A DNA stretch of 64,000 bases from Achromobacter sp. Bel (GCF_012928505.1 NZ_JABBJN010000020.1:1-64000), one strand, 5' to 3'. Counted from the first letter of the stretch, positions 31,416 through 40,209 are shown. The notes: generated by a model not told the origin, from the letters alone. Numbers and translations are program-made.

Positions 31416-31526
31416 ATGCGCCGCCTGATCCGCCGTATGAAGATCAGACTGATACGGCGGGCCACGCGGCCCTTGCGCATGGAGCTCAAGCGGCTGCATC
31501 GCGAGACGGATCTGTCGCCGTTCTAA
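31416..31526 (+). CDS. Candidate small cationic protein (36 residues) downstream of olsB
   Basis: A short ATG-to-TAA frame starting 5 bp after olsB and ending 5 bp before a terminator. It encodes 36 residues, about 13 of them Arg or Lys (begins MRRLIRRMKIRLIRR, ends ETDLSPF). No ribosome site is visible, so coupling to olsB translation would be needed. The frame fills exactly the gap between olsB and the terminator. It may be a real small protein or a transcribed spacer. Confidence 0.35.
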   Translation: MRRLIRRMKIRLIRRATRPLRMELKRLHRETDLSPF

Positions 31527-31530
31527 TGAA

Positions 31531-31567
31531 AAAAACGGGCGATGGCTTGGCGGCCATCGCCCGTTTT
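31531..31567. terminator. Bidirectional terminator between olsB and ppx
   Basis: Long stem AAAACGGGCGATGGC / GCCATCGCCCGTTTT with A-run before and T-run after, so it can serve the plus-strand olsB unit and the minus-strand ppx gene. Confidence 0.88.
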
Positions 31568-31662
31568 GTTTTTGCCGCCAGGCCGCCTGGGAGAAACAGC
31601 GCTTCCTGGGGCGGCACGCACGGCACGCGTTTGCCGTACCTGCCGGTCTGACGCCTGGCGCG

Positions 31663-33150
31663 TCAGAATTCCAGCAATTCGAACGAAAAACCCACCTTGT
31701 TCCATTCCGCTTCTTCTGCGCGCAGCGTGAAGTCGCTCAAAGGGTGCTGGGCCAGCCATTCGCGGTTGACGCGTACGACGATGGAATTGTCGCGGACTGA
31801 GGCCGTCAGTGGCAGCGGTTCGATCTCGCCACGGCGGCGGAACAGCAGCACGGCCAGACGCAGGCTGAGGATGGCCTTCCACTGCGGACGCGTGCGGATC
31901 AGCGGTTCCAGCTTGCTCAGCTTGCCTTGATGGCCCAGCGCCAACAGGGCCAGCAACTGCTGGTCAGCGCGGGAGAAGCCCGGCATGTCGGCGTTTTCCA
32001 GCACGTACGCCGTGTGCTTGTGATACGCGTTGTGCGCGATCGACAGGCCCACCTCGTGCAGGTCCGCCGCCCATCCCAGGGCCGGGCGCAGTTCGGCGCG
32101 TTCCGGGCCTTCGGGGAACATGGCGTCGAACAGCGTCAGCGCGGCGTGGCGTACGCGGCGGGCCTGGTTCAGGTCGACGTGATAGCGCTTCATGAACTGG
32201 CGCACGGATTCGTCGCGCTTGTCGTGTTCGTCGTCGCGGCCCAACAGGTCGTACAGCACGCCCAGGCGCAGCGCGCCGTCGCCAGTGTGCATGACTTCGA
32301 TGCCCAGCTCATCGAACAGCGCGGTCATGATGGCCAGGCCGCCGGGCAGCACGTCGGACCGTTCGATCTTGATGCCGGGCAGTTCGGACGGGATGACCCG
32401 GCCGGAACGCACGATGCGGTCTTTCAGTTTGGCCAGCCCCGCCCGGGTGATGCCGCGGTCGGAAAAGCGGCTTTCGGTCAGGATCGCGAACAGCGCCTTG
32501 GCGGTGCCGGAAGAGCCATAGGCCTCTTTCCAGCCCATCTTGCGGTACTGCTTGGCAATGACTTCGATTTCGCGCCGGGCGGCCAGTTCGGCCTGCTTCA
32601 TCTGGTGCGCATCCACCACGCCGTCCGAGAAAAACTGACGGCTGTAGCTGACGCAACCCATGTACAGCGACGACATCAGGCCGGGTTCGTGGCCTTTGCC
32701 GATAATGACTTCGGTGGAACCGCCGCCGATGTCGATGACCAGCCGTTTGTTGGGCGAGGGGGGCAGGGTGTGGACCACGCCCGAGAAGATCAGGCGGGCC
32801 TCTTCGCGGCCGGCGATGACTTCGATGGGAAAGCCCAGGGCGGCTTCGGCGCGGGGCAGGAAGTCCCGCGTGTTGCGGGCGACGCGGAAGGTATTGGTGG
32901 CGACTGCGCGGACGCGGTTGGGGTGGAAGCTGCGCAGGCGGTCGCCGAAGCGTTCCAGGACGGCGATGGCGCGCTCGATGGCGTCGTCGCCAAGGCGTTT
33001 CTCGGCGTCCAGGCCGGCGGCAAGCCGGACGGTTTCCTTGAGACGATCGATCTGATAGATCTGGGGCGTACCGTCCTGTTGAACGATGCGTCCGATGGAG
33101 AGGCGGAAGCTGTTGGACCCGAGGTCCACCGCGGCCAGAAGTTGATCCAT
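31663..33150 (-). CDS. ppx: Exopolyphosphatase / guanosine pentaphosphatase (Ppx/GppA family)
   Basis: A 495-residue protein with the actin-like ATPase-type N-terminal domain (LAAVDLGSNSFRLSIGRI; LVIDIGGGSTEVIIG) and a C-terminal HD-like domain (GWAADLHEVGLSIAHNAYHKHTAY). It releases phosphate from the ends of polyphosphate. It is divergent from ppk1, the synthase, separated by 207 bp. Confidence 0.94.
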   Translation of the reverse strand: MDQLLAAVDLGSNSFRLSIGRIVQQDGTPQIYQIDRLKETVRLAAGLDAEKRLGDDAIERAIAVLERFGDRLRSFHPNRVRAVATNTFRVARNTRDFLPRAEAALGFPIEVIAGREEARLIFSGVVHTLPPSPNKRLVIDIGGGSTEVIIGKGHEPGLMSSLYMGCVSYSRQFFSDGVVDAHQMKQAELAARREIEVIAKQYRKMGWKEAYGSSGTAKALFAILTESRFSDRGITRAGLAKLKDRIVRSGRVIPSELPGIKIERSDVLPGGLAIMTALFDELGIEVMHTGDGALRLGVLYDLLGRDDEHDKRDESVRQFMKRYHVDLNQARRVRHAALTLFDAMFPEGPERAELRPALGWAADLHEVGLSIAHNAYHKHTAYVLENADMPGFSRADQQLLALLALGHQGKLSKLEPLIRTRPQWKAILSLRLAVLLFRRRGEIEPLPLTASVRDNSIVVRVNREWLAQHPLSDFTLRAEEAEWNKVGFSFELLEF

Positions 33151-33305
33151 GCGGCTCGTAATATTGGCTTTGAGGTGGCCTGATTATAGAGACCCCATAT
33201 GACAGTGCCCTGAGCTACGGGTTTTCGCTTATGGAACATGGGCTTGGGAGCAAAGGGGCGTGCGCTATACGTCCCGAATTTGGCGTACGCTATGGATTTG
33301 GCGCC

Positions 33306-33323
33306 ATGTCATAGAACCGTCAC
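33306..33323 (+). promoter_or_regulatory. Probable Pho box upstream of ppk1
   Basis: ATGTCATAGAACCGTCAC resembles two PhoB half-sites (consensus CTGTCAT, 4-bp spacer). It lies 35 bp before the ppk1 start, and an A/T-rich -10 candidate (AGTAAAAC) follows about 10 bp downstream, the usual geometry for PhoB-activated promoters. Confidence 0.6.
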
Positions 33324-33357
33324 TTATTTGCAGTAAAACTCCACGCTCCCCCTACGT

Positions 33358-35445
33358 ATGGAATCCGGTATGCCCACACGCCCGCCTGGCGAGCCCTTGC
33401 TCATGAATCGCGAGTTGTCGCTGCTCAAATTCAACGACCGTGTGCTGGCGATGGCGGAAAATCCAAAGACGCCTTTGCTGGAACGGCTGCGCTACGTGTG
33501 TATCGTCAGTTCCAATCTGGACGAGTTCTTCGAAATCCGGATATCCAGCTTGAAAGAGCAGCAGCGCCAGTCGCCCAATCTGGTCGGCCCGGACGGCATG
33601 ACGCCGGACCAGGCGTTCGAAAACGTCCAGCAAGCCGTGCACGCCCTGGTGGCACGCCAGTACAACCTGCTGAACGACGAGATCCTGCCGGCCATGCAGG
33701 CCGAGGGCATCACCCTGCACCACGCGTCCGAATGGAACGCCGAGCAGCAGGAGTGGGCGCGCGACGTGTTCAACCGCGACGTGATGCCGCTATTGACTCC
33801 GATCGGGCTGGACCCGGCGCACCCGTTTCCCCGCGTCTACAACAAGAGCCTGAATTTCATCGTGTCGCTGGCGGGCGCCGACGCCTTCGGCCGCCAGGCG
33901 TCGATCGCCGTCGTGCAAGCGCCGCGCGCGCTGCCGCGCCTGATCAAGATGCCGCCCGAGCTGTCCGGCCACCCCGAAGGCTTCATCCTGCTGACGTCCC
34001 TGTTGCGCGCCTTCGTGGGCGAGCTCTTCCCGGGACTGGAAATGCTGGGCTGCTACCAGTGGCGGGTCACACGCAACAGCGACCTGTTCGTGGACGAGGA
34101 AGAAGTCACCAACCTGCGCCACGCCCTGCAGGGCGAGTTGTCGCAGCGCAATTTCGGCGCCGCCGTGCGGCTGGAAATCGATAAGCTGACGCCTGTTGAA
34201 CTGGAAACATTCCTGCAGCGCGAGTTTTCGCTGACGGCCCAGGACACCTATCGCGTGCCCGGGCCGGTAAACCTGTCGCGCCTGATGCAGCTGTGCAATT
34301 CGGATCTGCGGCCCGACCTGCTGTTCCCCGATTACCGCGCACCGGTGCCGGCCCCCTTCGACCGGGTGGGCGACAAGCCGTCAGAGCTTTTCGAAGCCGT
34401 GGCCGAGCAGGACAGGCTGCTGCACCACCCGTACCAGTCGTTCCAGCCCGTCATCGACTTCCTGACGGCCGCCGCGCTGGATCCGGACGTGATGGCCATC
34501 AAGCAGACCATCTACCGCACCGGCGAGGACTCCGAGCTGATGAAAATCCTGCTGGCCGCCGCGCGCGCCGGCAAGGAAGTGACGGTGGTGGTGGAGCTGA
34601 TGGCACGCTTCGACGAGCAGACCAACATCAACTGGGCGTCCAAGCTGGAAGAGGTGGGCGCACATGTGGTCTACGGGGTCGTGGCGCACAAGACCCACGC
34701 CAAGATGGCGGTGGTGCTGCGCCGCGAGAACGGCCGCCTGCGCCGCTATGCCCACTTGGGCACGGGCAACTACCACCCCCGCACGGCCAGGCTGTACACC
34801 GACTTCGGGCTGCTGACCGCGGATCCGAAGCTGTGCGAGGACATGGACAAGGTGTTCGCGCAATTGACCGGGCTGGGCGCGCGCCGTTCGCTCAAGGCGT
34901 TGATGCAGTCGCCCTTCACCATGCATGACGGCATGGTGGCGCTGATCCGCGCCGAGGCCCGGGCGGCCAAGGCGGGCAAGCGTGCGCGCATCATGGCCAA
35001 GATGAATTCGCTGCTGGAAGAGCAGATCATCGAAGAGCTTTACAAGGCCAGCCAGGCTGGCGTGAAGATCGACCTGATCGTGCGTGGTGTGTGCGCGTTG
35101 CGCGCCGGCGTGCCGGGGCTGTCCGAGAACATCCGGGTGCGCTCCATCGTGGGACGCTTCCTGGAGCATTCGCGGGTGTTCTACTTCTTTGCGGACGGCG
35201 AAGAAACCGTCTACCTGTCGTCGGCCGACTGGATGGACCGCAATTTCTTCCGCCGCGTGGAAATCGCCTTCCCGATTTACGACAAGACCTTGAAGAAGCG
35301 CGTCATCGACGAGGCGTTCACTTACGCGCTTCGTGATAACCAATTGGCATGGCAGCAGCAGCCTGATGGCGATTACGCCCGGGTCAAGAGCCGCCGCGAG
35401 CCGTTCAATCTGCACCTGTACCTGATGCAGAAACTGGGCGTGTAA
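33358..35445 (+). CDS. ppk1: Polyphosphate kinase 1
   Basis: A 695-residue PPK1 of normal length. N domain: NRELSLLKFNDRVLAMAENP; head domain: VSSNLDEFFEIRISSLKEQ. Catalytic C domains include TIYRTGEDSELM, the phospho-accepting His447 in HKTHAKMAVV, YAHLGTGNYHPRTARLYTDFG, and YLSSADWMDRNFFRRVE. It makes polyphosphate from ATP. ATG at 33358 is used; ATG at 33370 is close and cannot be excluded. Likely phosphate-starvation induced through the Pho box. Confidence 0.96.
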   Translation: MESGMPTRPPGEPLLMNRELSLLKFNDRVLAMAENPKTPLLERLRYVCIVSSNLDEFFEIRISSLKEQQRQSPNLVGPDGMTPDQAFENVQQAVHALVARQYNLLNDEILPAMQAEGITLHHASEWNAEQQEWARDVFNRDVMPLLTPIGLDPAHPFPRVYNKSLNFIVSLAGADAFGRQASIAVVQAPRALPRLIKMPPELSGHPEGFILLTSLLRAFVGELFPGLEMLGCYQWRVTRNSDLFVDEEEVTNLRHALQGELSQRNFGAAVRLEIDKLTPVELETFLQREFSLTAQDTYRVPGPVNLSRLMQLCNSDLRPDLLFPDYRAPVPAPFDRVGDKPSELFEAVAEQDRLLHHPYQSFQPVIDFLTAAALDPDVMAIKQTIYRTGEDSELMKILLAAARAGKEVTVVVELMARFDEQTNINWASKLEEVGAHVVYGVVAHKTHAKMAVVLRRENGRLRRYAHLGTGNYHPRTARLYTDFGLLTADPKLCEDMDKVFAQLTGLGARRSLKALMQSPFTMHDGMVALIRAEARAAKAGKRARIMAKMNSLLEEQIIEELYKASQAGVKIDLIVRGVCALRAGVPGLSENIRVRSIVGRFLEHSRVFYFFADGEETVYLSSADWMDRNFFRRVEIAFPIYDKTLKKRVIDEAFTYALRDNQLAWQQQPDGDYARVKSRREPFNLHLYLMQKLGV

Positions 35446-35485
35446 CCTTCCTGGACTGTCATGCGGGGAATTGTCCCTGAATATC

Positions 35486-35523
35486 GCGGCCGCCTCGGTT
35501 TCCAGGGCGGCCGCTGTGTTTTT
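35486..35523 (+). terminator. Rho-independent terminator of ppk1
   Basis: GCGGCCGCC / GGCGGCCGC stem with an ~11-nt loop, followed by TGTGTTTTTC. Confidence 0.75.
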
Positions 35524-35558
35524 CGGGGGCAAAACGGTGTCGCATGAAGCGTATGTGA

Positions 35559-35592
35559 CTGTCACTATCCTGTCACGTTGGGCTTCTAAGAT
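35559..35592 (+). promoter_or_regulatory. Pho box and -10 of the pst operon promoter
   Basis: CTGTCACTATCCTGTCAC at 35559-35576 carries two direct CTGTCAC half-sites 4 bp apart, a near-ideal PhoB site. TAAGAT at 35587-35592 lies 10 bp downstream, correct for a PhoB-dependent promoter. The pstS start is 73 bp further. Confidence 0.88.
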
Positions 35593-35664
35593 GCGAGGGT
35601 CGCTGAAAGACAGGCACCGAAAAAGCCTGACCAGACTCCTCCAACGAGCACAGAAGGAACCCTG

Positions 35665-36705
35665 ATGTTCAAACGTGTCTTCAAGCAAGTTTCCCTGGGC
35701 GTTGCGCTGAGCGCCGCGTTCTTCACCGTCCAGGCTGCCGACGTTACCGGCGCTGGTGCATCGTTCCCGTACCCGATCTACGCCAAGTGGGCGTCCGACT
35801 ACAAGGCTGCCACCAATAACGCGGTCAACTACCAGTCGATCGGTTCGGGCGGCGGTCAGCAACAGATCATCGCCAAGACCGTCGATTTCGGCGCCTCGGA
35901 CGATCCCATGAAGGCAGCTGACCTGGAAAAGAACGGCCTGCTGCAATTCCCGGCCGTGATTGGCGGCACCGTGGCGGTCGTGAACGTCGACGGCGTCGAG
36001 CCGGGCAAGCTGAAGCTGTCGGGCCCCGTGCTGGCCGATATCTTCCTGGGCAAGGTCAAGAAGTGGGACGACGCCGCCATCAAGGCGCTGAACCCCGACG
36101 TCAAGCTGCCTTCGGCCGACATCATCGTCGTGCACCGTTCGGACGGCTCGGGCACCACCTTCGGCTGGACCAACTACCTGTCCAAGGTGTCGCCTGACTG
36201 GAAGTCGCAAGTCGGTGAAGGCAAGGCCGTCAAGTGGCCCACGGGTCAGGGCGGCAAGGGCAACGAAGGCGTCGCCGCCTACGTCGGCCAGTTGAAGAAC
36301 TCGATCGGTTACGTGGAATACGCCTACGCCAAGCAGAACAAGCTGGCCTGGACGCAGCTGCAGAACAAGGCGGGCAAGTTTGTCCAGCCCGAGCAGAAGG
36401 CATTCGCCGCCGCGGCCGCCAACGCCGACTGGAAGAGCGCGCCGGGCATGGGCGTGGTCCTGACCGACGAGCCGGGCGCCGATTCGTGGCCCGTCACCGC
36501 CGCCACTTTCATCCTGATCCACAAGTCGCAAGACAAGCCGGCTCAGGGCAAGGCCGTACTGGAGTTCTTCGACTGGGCGTTCAAGAACGGCGCCAAGTCG
36601 GCTGAAACGATGGACTACGTGCCGCTGCCGGAAGCCGTCACCAAGGAAATCCGTGCTGCTTGGGGCGAAGTGAAGGCTGCCGACGGCAAGGCCGTCTGGA
36701 AGTAA
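35665..36705 (+). CDS. pstS: Phosphate ABC transporter substrate-binding protein PstS
   Basis: A 346-residue periplasmic phosphate-binding protein. The signal peptide is residues 1-24 (cleavage VQA-ADV). The mature N-terminus GAGASFPYPIYAKWASDYK and the phosphate-site regions VDFGASDDPM and RSDGSGTTFGWTNYL are diagnostic. First gene of pstSCAB, with a Pho box promoter and AGAAGGAA ribosome site. Confidence 0.97.
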   Translation: MFKRVFKQVSLGVALSAAFFTVQAADVTGAGASFPYPIYAKWASDYKAATNNAVNYQSIGSGGGQQQIIAKTVDFGASDDPMKAADLEKNGLLQFPAVIGGTVAVVNVDGVEPGKLKLSGPVLADIFLGKVKKWDDAAIKALNPDVKLPSADIIVVHRSDGSGTTFGWTNYLSKVSPDWKSQVGEGKAVKWPTGQGGKGNEGVAAYVGQLKNSIGYVEYAYAKQNKLAWTQLQNKAGKFVQPEQKAFAAAAANADWKSAPGMGVVLTDEPGADSWPVTAATFILIHKSQDKPAQGKAVLEFFDWAFKNGAKSAETMDYVPLPEAVTKEIRAAWGEVKAADGKAVWK

Positions 36706-36765
36706 AGACGGGTCAGCGCGGGGGGCTGCCCAGTAAGCAGCTCTCCAATGCGCGCCACCCGTCAA

Positions 36766-36811
36766 GCAGCCGCCCCTGGTTTTCTGCCAGCAGAAGAAAG
36801 GGGCGGGCTGC
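36766..36811 (+). promoter_or_regulatory. Large stem-loop between pstS and pstC
   Basis: A 46-nt near-perfect hairpin: GCAGCCGCCCC pairs with GGGGCGGGCTGC (one bulge) and the inner arms TTTTCTGC / GCAGAAGA extend it. No T-run follows, so it is probably an mRNA-stabilising or attenuating stem that lets pstS be expressed more than the transporter genes. Confidence 0.65.
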
Positions 36812-36859
36812 CGCAAGACCTCCCGTTGTTCCCCCAGGTTACCTAAGGAAAGTCCATCC

Positions 36860-37876
36860 ATGAGCGCGGTAATGGATAATAGTGTGCCGCTTTCGCCCAG
36901 CGTGGCGGACTCCGTGACTACCGGCACGCCTTCGCCTATGAAGCAAAATAAAAATGCGCTGATGGATGCGCTTTTCAAGAATCTGACCCGCCTGTTCGCC
37001 TTCCTGGTGTTCATCCTGCTGGCGGCGATTCTCGTATCCCTGATCTACGGCAGCCGCGAATCGCTGGCCAAATACGGCCTGTCATTCTTGTGGCTGAATG
37101 ACTGGGATCCCGTCAACCAGAACTATGGCGCCGTGGTGCCGATCATCGGCACGCTGCTGACTTCGGCCATTGCGCTGATCATCGCGGTGCCGGTGTCGTT
37201 CGGCATCGCCATCTTCCTGACCGAACTGTCGCCCACCTGGCTGCGCCGCCCGTTGGGTACCGCGGTGGAAATGCTGGCGGCGATCCCGTCGATCATCTAC
37301 GGCATGTGGGGCCTGTTCGTCTTCGTGCCGGTGTTCCAGCAGTACGTGCAGCCCTTCATGATCGCCACCCTGGGAAGCGTGCCCATCATTGGCGGCATCT
37401 TCGCGGGCCCGCCGTTTGGCATCGGCATCTTCACTGCCGGCCTGATCCTGTCCATCATGATCATCCCGTTCATCGCGGCGGTGATGCGAGACGTGTTCGA
37501 GCTGGTGCCGGCGATGCTGAAGGAATCCGCCTACGGCCTGGGCAGCACGACCTGGGAAGTGATGTGGCGCGTGGTGCTGCCCTTCACCAAGTCGGGCGTC
37601 ATCGGCGGCATCATGCTGGGCCTGGGACGCGCGCTGGGCGAGACGATGGCCGTGACGTTCGTGATCGGCAACGCCTTCAAGTGGTCCGGTTCGCTGTTCT
37701 CGCCGGGCAATTCGATCGCGTCGGCCTTGGCCAACGAATTCAATGAAGCGGGCGGCATCCAGAAGTCGGCGTTGCTGGAACTGGGCCTGATCCTGTTCCT
37801 GATCACGACGATCGTGCTGGCCCTGGCCAAGGTGCTGCTGGTTCGCCTGTCTGCCGGCGAAGGCAAGAAGACCTGA
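36860..37876 (+). CDS. pstC: Phosphate ABC transporter permease PstC
   Basis: A 338-residue inner-membrane permease with about six TM helices (first at residues 46-66). PstC landmarks are [33 protein letters not shown], and the EAA loop [20 protein letters not shown] followed by [24 protein letters not shown] precedes the ATG. pstA follows after 26 bp. Confidence 0.97.
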   Translation: MSAVMDNSVPLSPSVADSVTTGTPSPMKQNKNALMDALFKNLTRLFAFLVFILLAAILVSLIYGSRESLAKYGLSFLWLNDWDPVNQNYGAVVPIIGTLLTSAIALIIAVPVSFGIAIFLTELSPTWLRRPLGTAVEMLAAIPSIIYGMWGLFVFVPVFQQYVQPFMIATLGSVPIIGGIFAGPPFGIGIFTAGLILSIMIIPFIAAVMRDVFELVPAMLKESAYGLGSTTWEVMWRVVLPFTKSGVIGGIMLGLGRALGETMAVTFVIGNAFKWSGSLFSPGNSIASALANEFNEAGGIQKSALLELGLILFLITTIVLALAKVLLVRLSAGEGKKT

Positions 37877-37902
37877 CCCGACGCGAGCACAAGGAAAAGA
37901 TC

Positions 37903-38757
37903 ATGGCTGTATCCGTACTTAATATGCAGAATGGCATCTACCGCCGGCGCCGCGTGGTCAACCGCATCATGCTGGCGGTGTCCCTCGGAACGCTGGGATT
38001 CGGCCTGTTCTGGCTGTTCTGGATCATTCTGACGCTGCTGACCAAGGGCGCGCCCGCACTGTCGTACACGCTGTTCACCGAGATCACGCCGCCGCCGGGG
38101 CAAACCGGCGGCTTGATCAACGCGATCTTCGGCAGCGTGGTGATGGCGGGCGTGGGCACGCTGATCGGCACGCCGGTGGGCATCCTGGCCGGCACCTACC
38201 TGGCCGAATACGGCCAGCGCGGCTGGCTGGCGCCTGCGACGCGCTTCCTGAACGACGTGCTGCTGTCGGCGCCGTCCATCATCATCGGCCTGTTCATCTA
38301 CGCCGTGTACGTGGCGCAGGTAGGGCACTACTCCGGCTGGGCCGGCGCGCTTGCGCTGTCGATCCTGGTGATTCCGGTGGTGGTGCGCACGACCGACAAC
38401 ATGCTGCTGCTGGTGCCCAACAGCCTGCGCGAAGCCGCGGCGGCGCTGGGCTGCCCCAAGTGGCGCATGATCACATTGGTGTGCTATCGGGCCGCCAAGA
38501 CCGGCATCATCACCGGCGTGCTGCTGGCCATCGCCCGTATCTCGGGCGAGACGGCGCCGCTGCTGTTCACCGCGCTGTCCAACCAGTTCATGTCGTTCAA
38601 CATGAATGCGCCGATGGCCAACCTGCCGGTCGTGATCTACCAATACGCCGCCAGCCCCTTCAAGGACTGGAACGACCTGGCCTGGGCCGGCGCCACGCTG
38701 ATTACGCTGCTGGTGCTGGGCATCAACATCATTGCCCGCAACATGTTCCGCAAGTAA
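37903..38757 (+). CDS. pstA: Phosphate ABC transporter permease PstA
   Basis: A 284-residue permease paired with PstC. Markers are TPPPGQTGGLINAIFGSVVM, LSAPSIIIGLFIYAVYV, the EAA loop EAAAALGCPKWRMITLVCYR, and IARISGETAPLLFTAL. It has about six TM helices. Confidence 0.97.
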   Translation: MAVSVLNMQNGIYRRRRVVNRIMLAVSLGTLGFGLFWLFWIILTLLTKGAPALSYTLFTEITPPPGQTGGLINAIFGSVVMAGVGTLIGTPVGILAGTYLAEYGQRGWLAPATRFLNDVLLSAPSIIIGLFIYAVYVAQVGHYSGWAGALALSILVIPVVVRTTDNMLLLVPNSLREAAAALGCPKWRMITLVCYRAAKTGIITGVLLAIARISGETAPLLFTALSNQFMSFNMNAPMANLPVVIYQYAASPFKDWNDLAWAGATLITLLVLGINIIARNMFRK

Positions 38758-38768
38758 AGATCGCTTTG

Positions 38769-38789
38769 CCGGCGCGCATGGCGCGCCGG
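38769..38789 (+). promoter_or_regulatory. Perfect hairpin between pstA and pstB
   Basis: CCGGCGCGC, loop ATG, GCGCGCCGG: a 9-bp perfect stem without T-run in the 48-bp gap. Likely an mRNA-processing or stability element. Confidence 0.5.
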
Positions 38790-38805
38790 AGCCAAGGGAA
38801 AAGAA

Positions 38806-39582
38806 ATGGAAAACACCGCTACCGCCGTCAAGAACAAGATCGAGGTCAAGAACTTGAACTTCTACTACGGCAAGTTCCATGCGATCCGCAATGTGAACAT
38901 GTCGATCCAGGAGAAGAAGGTCACGGCCTTCATCGGCCCGTCGGGCTGCGGCAAGTCGACGCTTCTGCGCACGTTCAACCGCATGTTCGAGCTGTACCCC
39001 GGCCAGCGCGCCGAAGGCGAAATCATGCTGGACGGCGAAAACCTGCTGACCACCAAGACCGATATTTCGCTGATCCGCGCCAAGGTCGGCATGGTGTTCC
39101 AGAAGCCCACGCCGTTCCCGATGAGCATCTATGACAACATCGCCTTCGGCGTGCGCCTGTTCGAACGCCTGTCCAAGGGCGAGATGGACGAGCGCGTGGA
39201 GTGGGCGCTGAGCAAGGCCGCGCTGTGGAACGAAGTGAAGGACAAGCTGCACCAAAGCGGCAACAGCCTGTCGGGCGGCCAGCAACAGCGCCTGTGCATC
39301 GCGCGCGGCGTGGCCATCAAGCCGGAAGTGCTGCTGCTGGACGAGCCGTGCTCGGCGCTGGACCCGATTTCCACCGCCAAGATCGAAGAGCTGATCGCCG
39401 AACTGAAGAACGACTATACGGTCGTGATCGTCACGCACAACATGCAGCAGGCAGCTCGTTGCTCGGACTACACCGCCTACATGTACCTGGGCGAGCTGAT
39501 GGAATTCGGCCAGACCGACCAGATCTTCGTGAAGCCGTCGCGCAAGGAAACCGAAGACTACATCACGGGCCGTTTCGGCTGA
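38806..39582 (+). CDS. pstB: Phosphate ABC transporter ATP-binding protein PstB
   Basis: A 258-residue ATPase. The N-terminal [19 protein letters not shown] is PstB-specific; Walker [10 protein letters not shown] is at 44-52, signature [14 protein letters not shown], Walker [15 protein letters not shown]-loop [15 protein letters not shown]. It ends the pst operon: a strong terminator follows and there is no phoU. Confidence 0.97.
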   Translation: MENTATAVKNKIEVKNLNFYYGKFHAIRNVNMSIQEKKVTAFIGPSGCGKSTLLRTFNRMFELYPGQRAEGEIMLDGENLLTTKTDISLIRAKVGMVFQKPTPFPMSIYDNIAFGVRLFERLSKGEMDERVEWALSKAALWNEVKDKLHQSGNSLSGGQQQRLCIARGVAIKPEVLLLDEPCSALDPISTAKIEELIAELKNDYTVVIVTHNMQQAARCSDYTAYMYLGELMEFGQTDQIFVKPSRKETEDYITGRFG

Positions 39583-39606
39583 TCTGGTTTCGGATCGCTT
39601 CTTGAT

Positions 39607-39641
39607 GCAAAACGGCGCGCCTGACTGGCGCGCCGTTTTGC
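39607..39641 (+). terminator. Terminator after pstB
   Basis: GCAAAACGGCGCGC / GCGCGCCGTTTTGC with a 7-nt loop. The stem ends in T-runs both ways. Confidence 0.85.
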
Positions 39642-39828
39642 ATTGGGGGCGGCGCGGAATCAGGAACGCTGCACGATGCGTGCTTTTGCCCGAAAGCGGC
39701 CTTCGGCCATGCGTCGGAAGTCGTTATTAATTTGGGTTTGAACGATATAGGTGTCAATCAGGGGATTGCCGGAAGAGGAGGGGCATGGGCTGTCCGGGCG
39801 GAAGAGCCTCCCGTGCAGGGTGGGATTC

Positions 39829-39837
39829 TGGTATAGT
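39829..39837 (+). promoter_or_regulatory. Extended -10 promoter of tRNA-Pro
   Basis: TGGTATAGT is an extended -10 (TGnTATAGT) ending 11 bp before the mature tRNA. No good -35 is seen. Confidence 0.5.
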
Positions 39838-39847
39838 TGCCACCCTT

Positions 39848-39924
39848 CGGGGCGTAGCGCAGCCTGGTAGCGCATCTGCTTTGGGAGCAGAGGGTCGTGA
39901 GTTCGAATCCCACCGCCCCGACCA
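39848..39924 (+). tRNA. tRNA-Pro (anticodon UGG)
   Basis: A 77-nt gene with encoded CCA. Acceptor stem CGGGGCG / CGCCCCG, D arm GCGCAGCCTGGTAGCGC, anticodon arm TCTGC-TTTGGGA-GCAGA (TGG), T arm with GTTCGAATCC. Its 3' part is used as an integration site by the adjacent element. Confidence 0.97.
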
Positions 39925-39929
39925 ATAAA
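39894..39929 (+). repeat. Left direct repeat (attL), 3' end of tRNA-Pro
   Basis: Starts GTCGTGAGTTCGAATCCC, runs through the CCA end to AATAAA. It is 35/36 identical to 42393-42428. Confidence 0.85.
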
Positions 39930-39932
39930 ATC

Positions 39933-39970
39933 AAAGGCTTAGCTCAAGTATTGAGCTAAGCCTTTGTGCT
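39933..39970 (+). terminator. Terminator just inside the element, after tRNA-Pro
   Basis: A perfect 15-bp stem (AAAGGCTTAGCTCAA, loop GTA) ending CCTTTGTGCTTT. It serves the tRNA in the integrated state. Confidence 0.75.
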
Positions 39971-39972
39971 TT

Positions 39973-39995
39973 GGGGGGCCAGCAGGGGGGCCAGC
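39973..39995. repeat. Tandem 11-bp direct repeats near attL
   Basis: GGGGGGCCAGC occurs twice, separated by one A. Such repeats beside an att site can be integrase/excisionase arm sites. Confidence 0.55.
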
Positions 39996-39996
39996 G

Positions 39997-40209
39997 CTAA
40001 ACGGAATCCTGAGCGGGGTGCCATTCCTTGCTGTGCGGTCTGCTCTCCAGCCAAGCTGTGACTTCGCGCGCGCGCCAGCCCACAGAACGCGCGGTGAGCT
40101 TCACTGGCGAAGGGAAATCTCTTCGCTGGATAAGCTCATAGATCGTGGTCTTGGATAAGTTGAGCACTCGGACGAGATCCGCGAGGCGGTAGACGAGTTG
40201 ATCGCTCAT
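39997..40209 (-). CDS. AlpA family excisionase/transcriptional regulator
   Basis: A 70-residue protein with the AlpA/MerR-like winged HTH: YRLADLVRVLNLSKTTIYELI, FPSPVKLTARSVGWRAREVTAWL. These regulators or excisionases are typical first genes of small islands and prophages integrated at tRNAs. Its ATG overlaps the stop of a short upstream frame (ATGA). It reads toward attL. The integrase that normally accompanies it is missing. Confidence 0.88.
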   Translation of the reverse strand: MSDQLVYRLADLVRVLNLSKTTIYELIQRRDFPSPVKLTARSVGWRAREVTAWLESRPHSKEWHPAQDSV

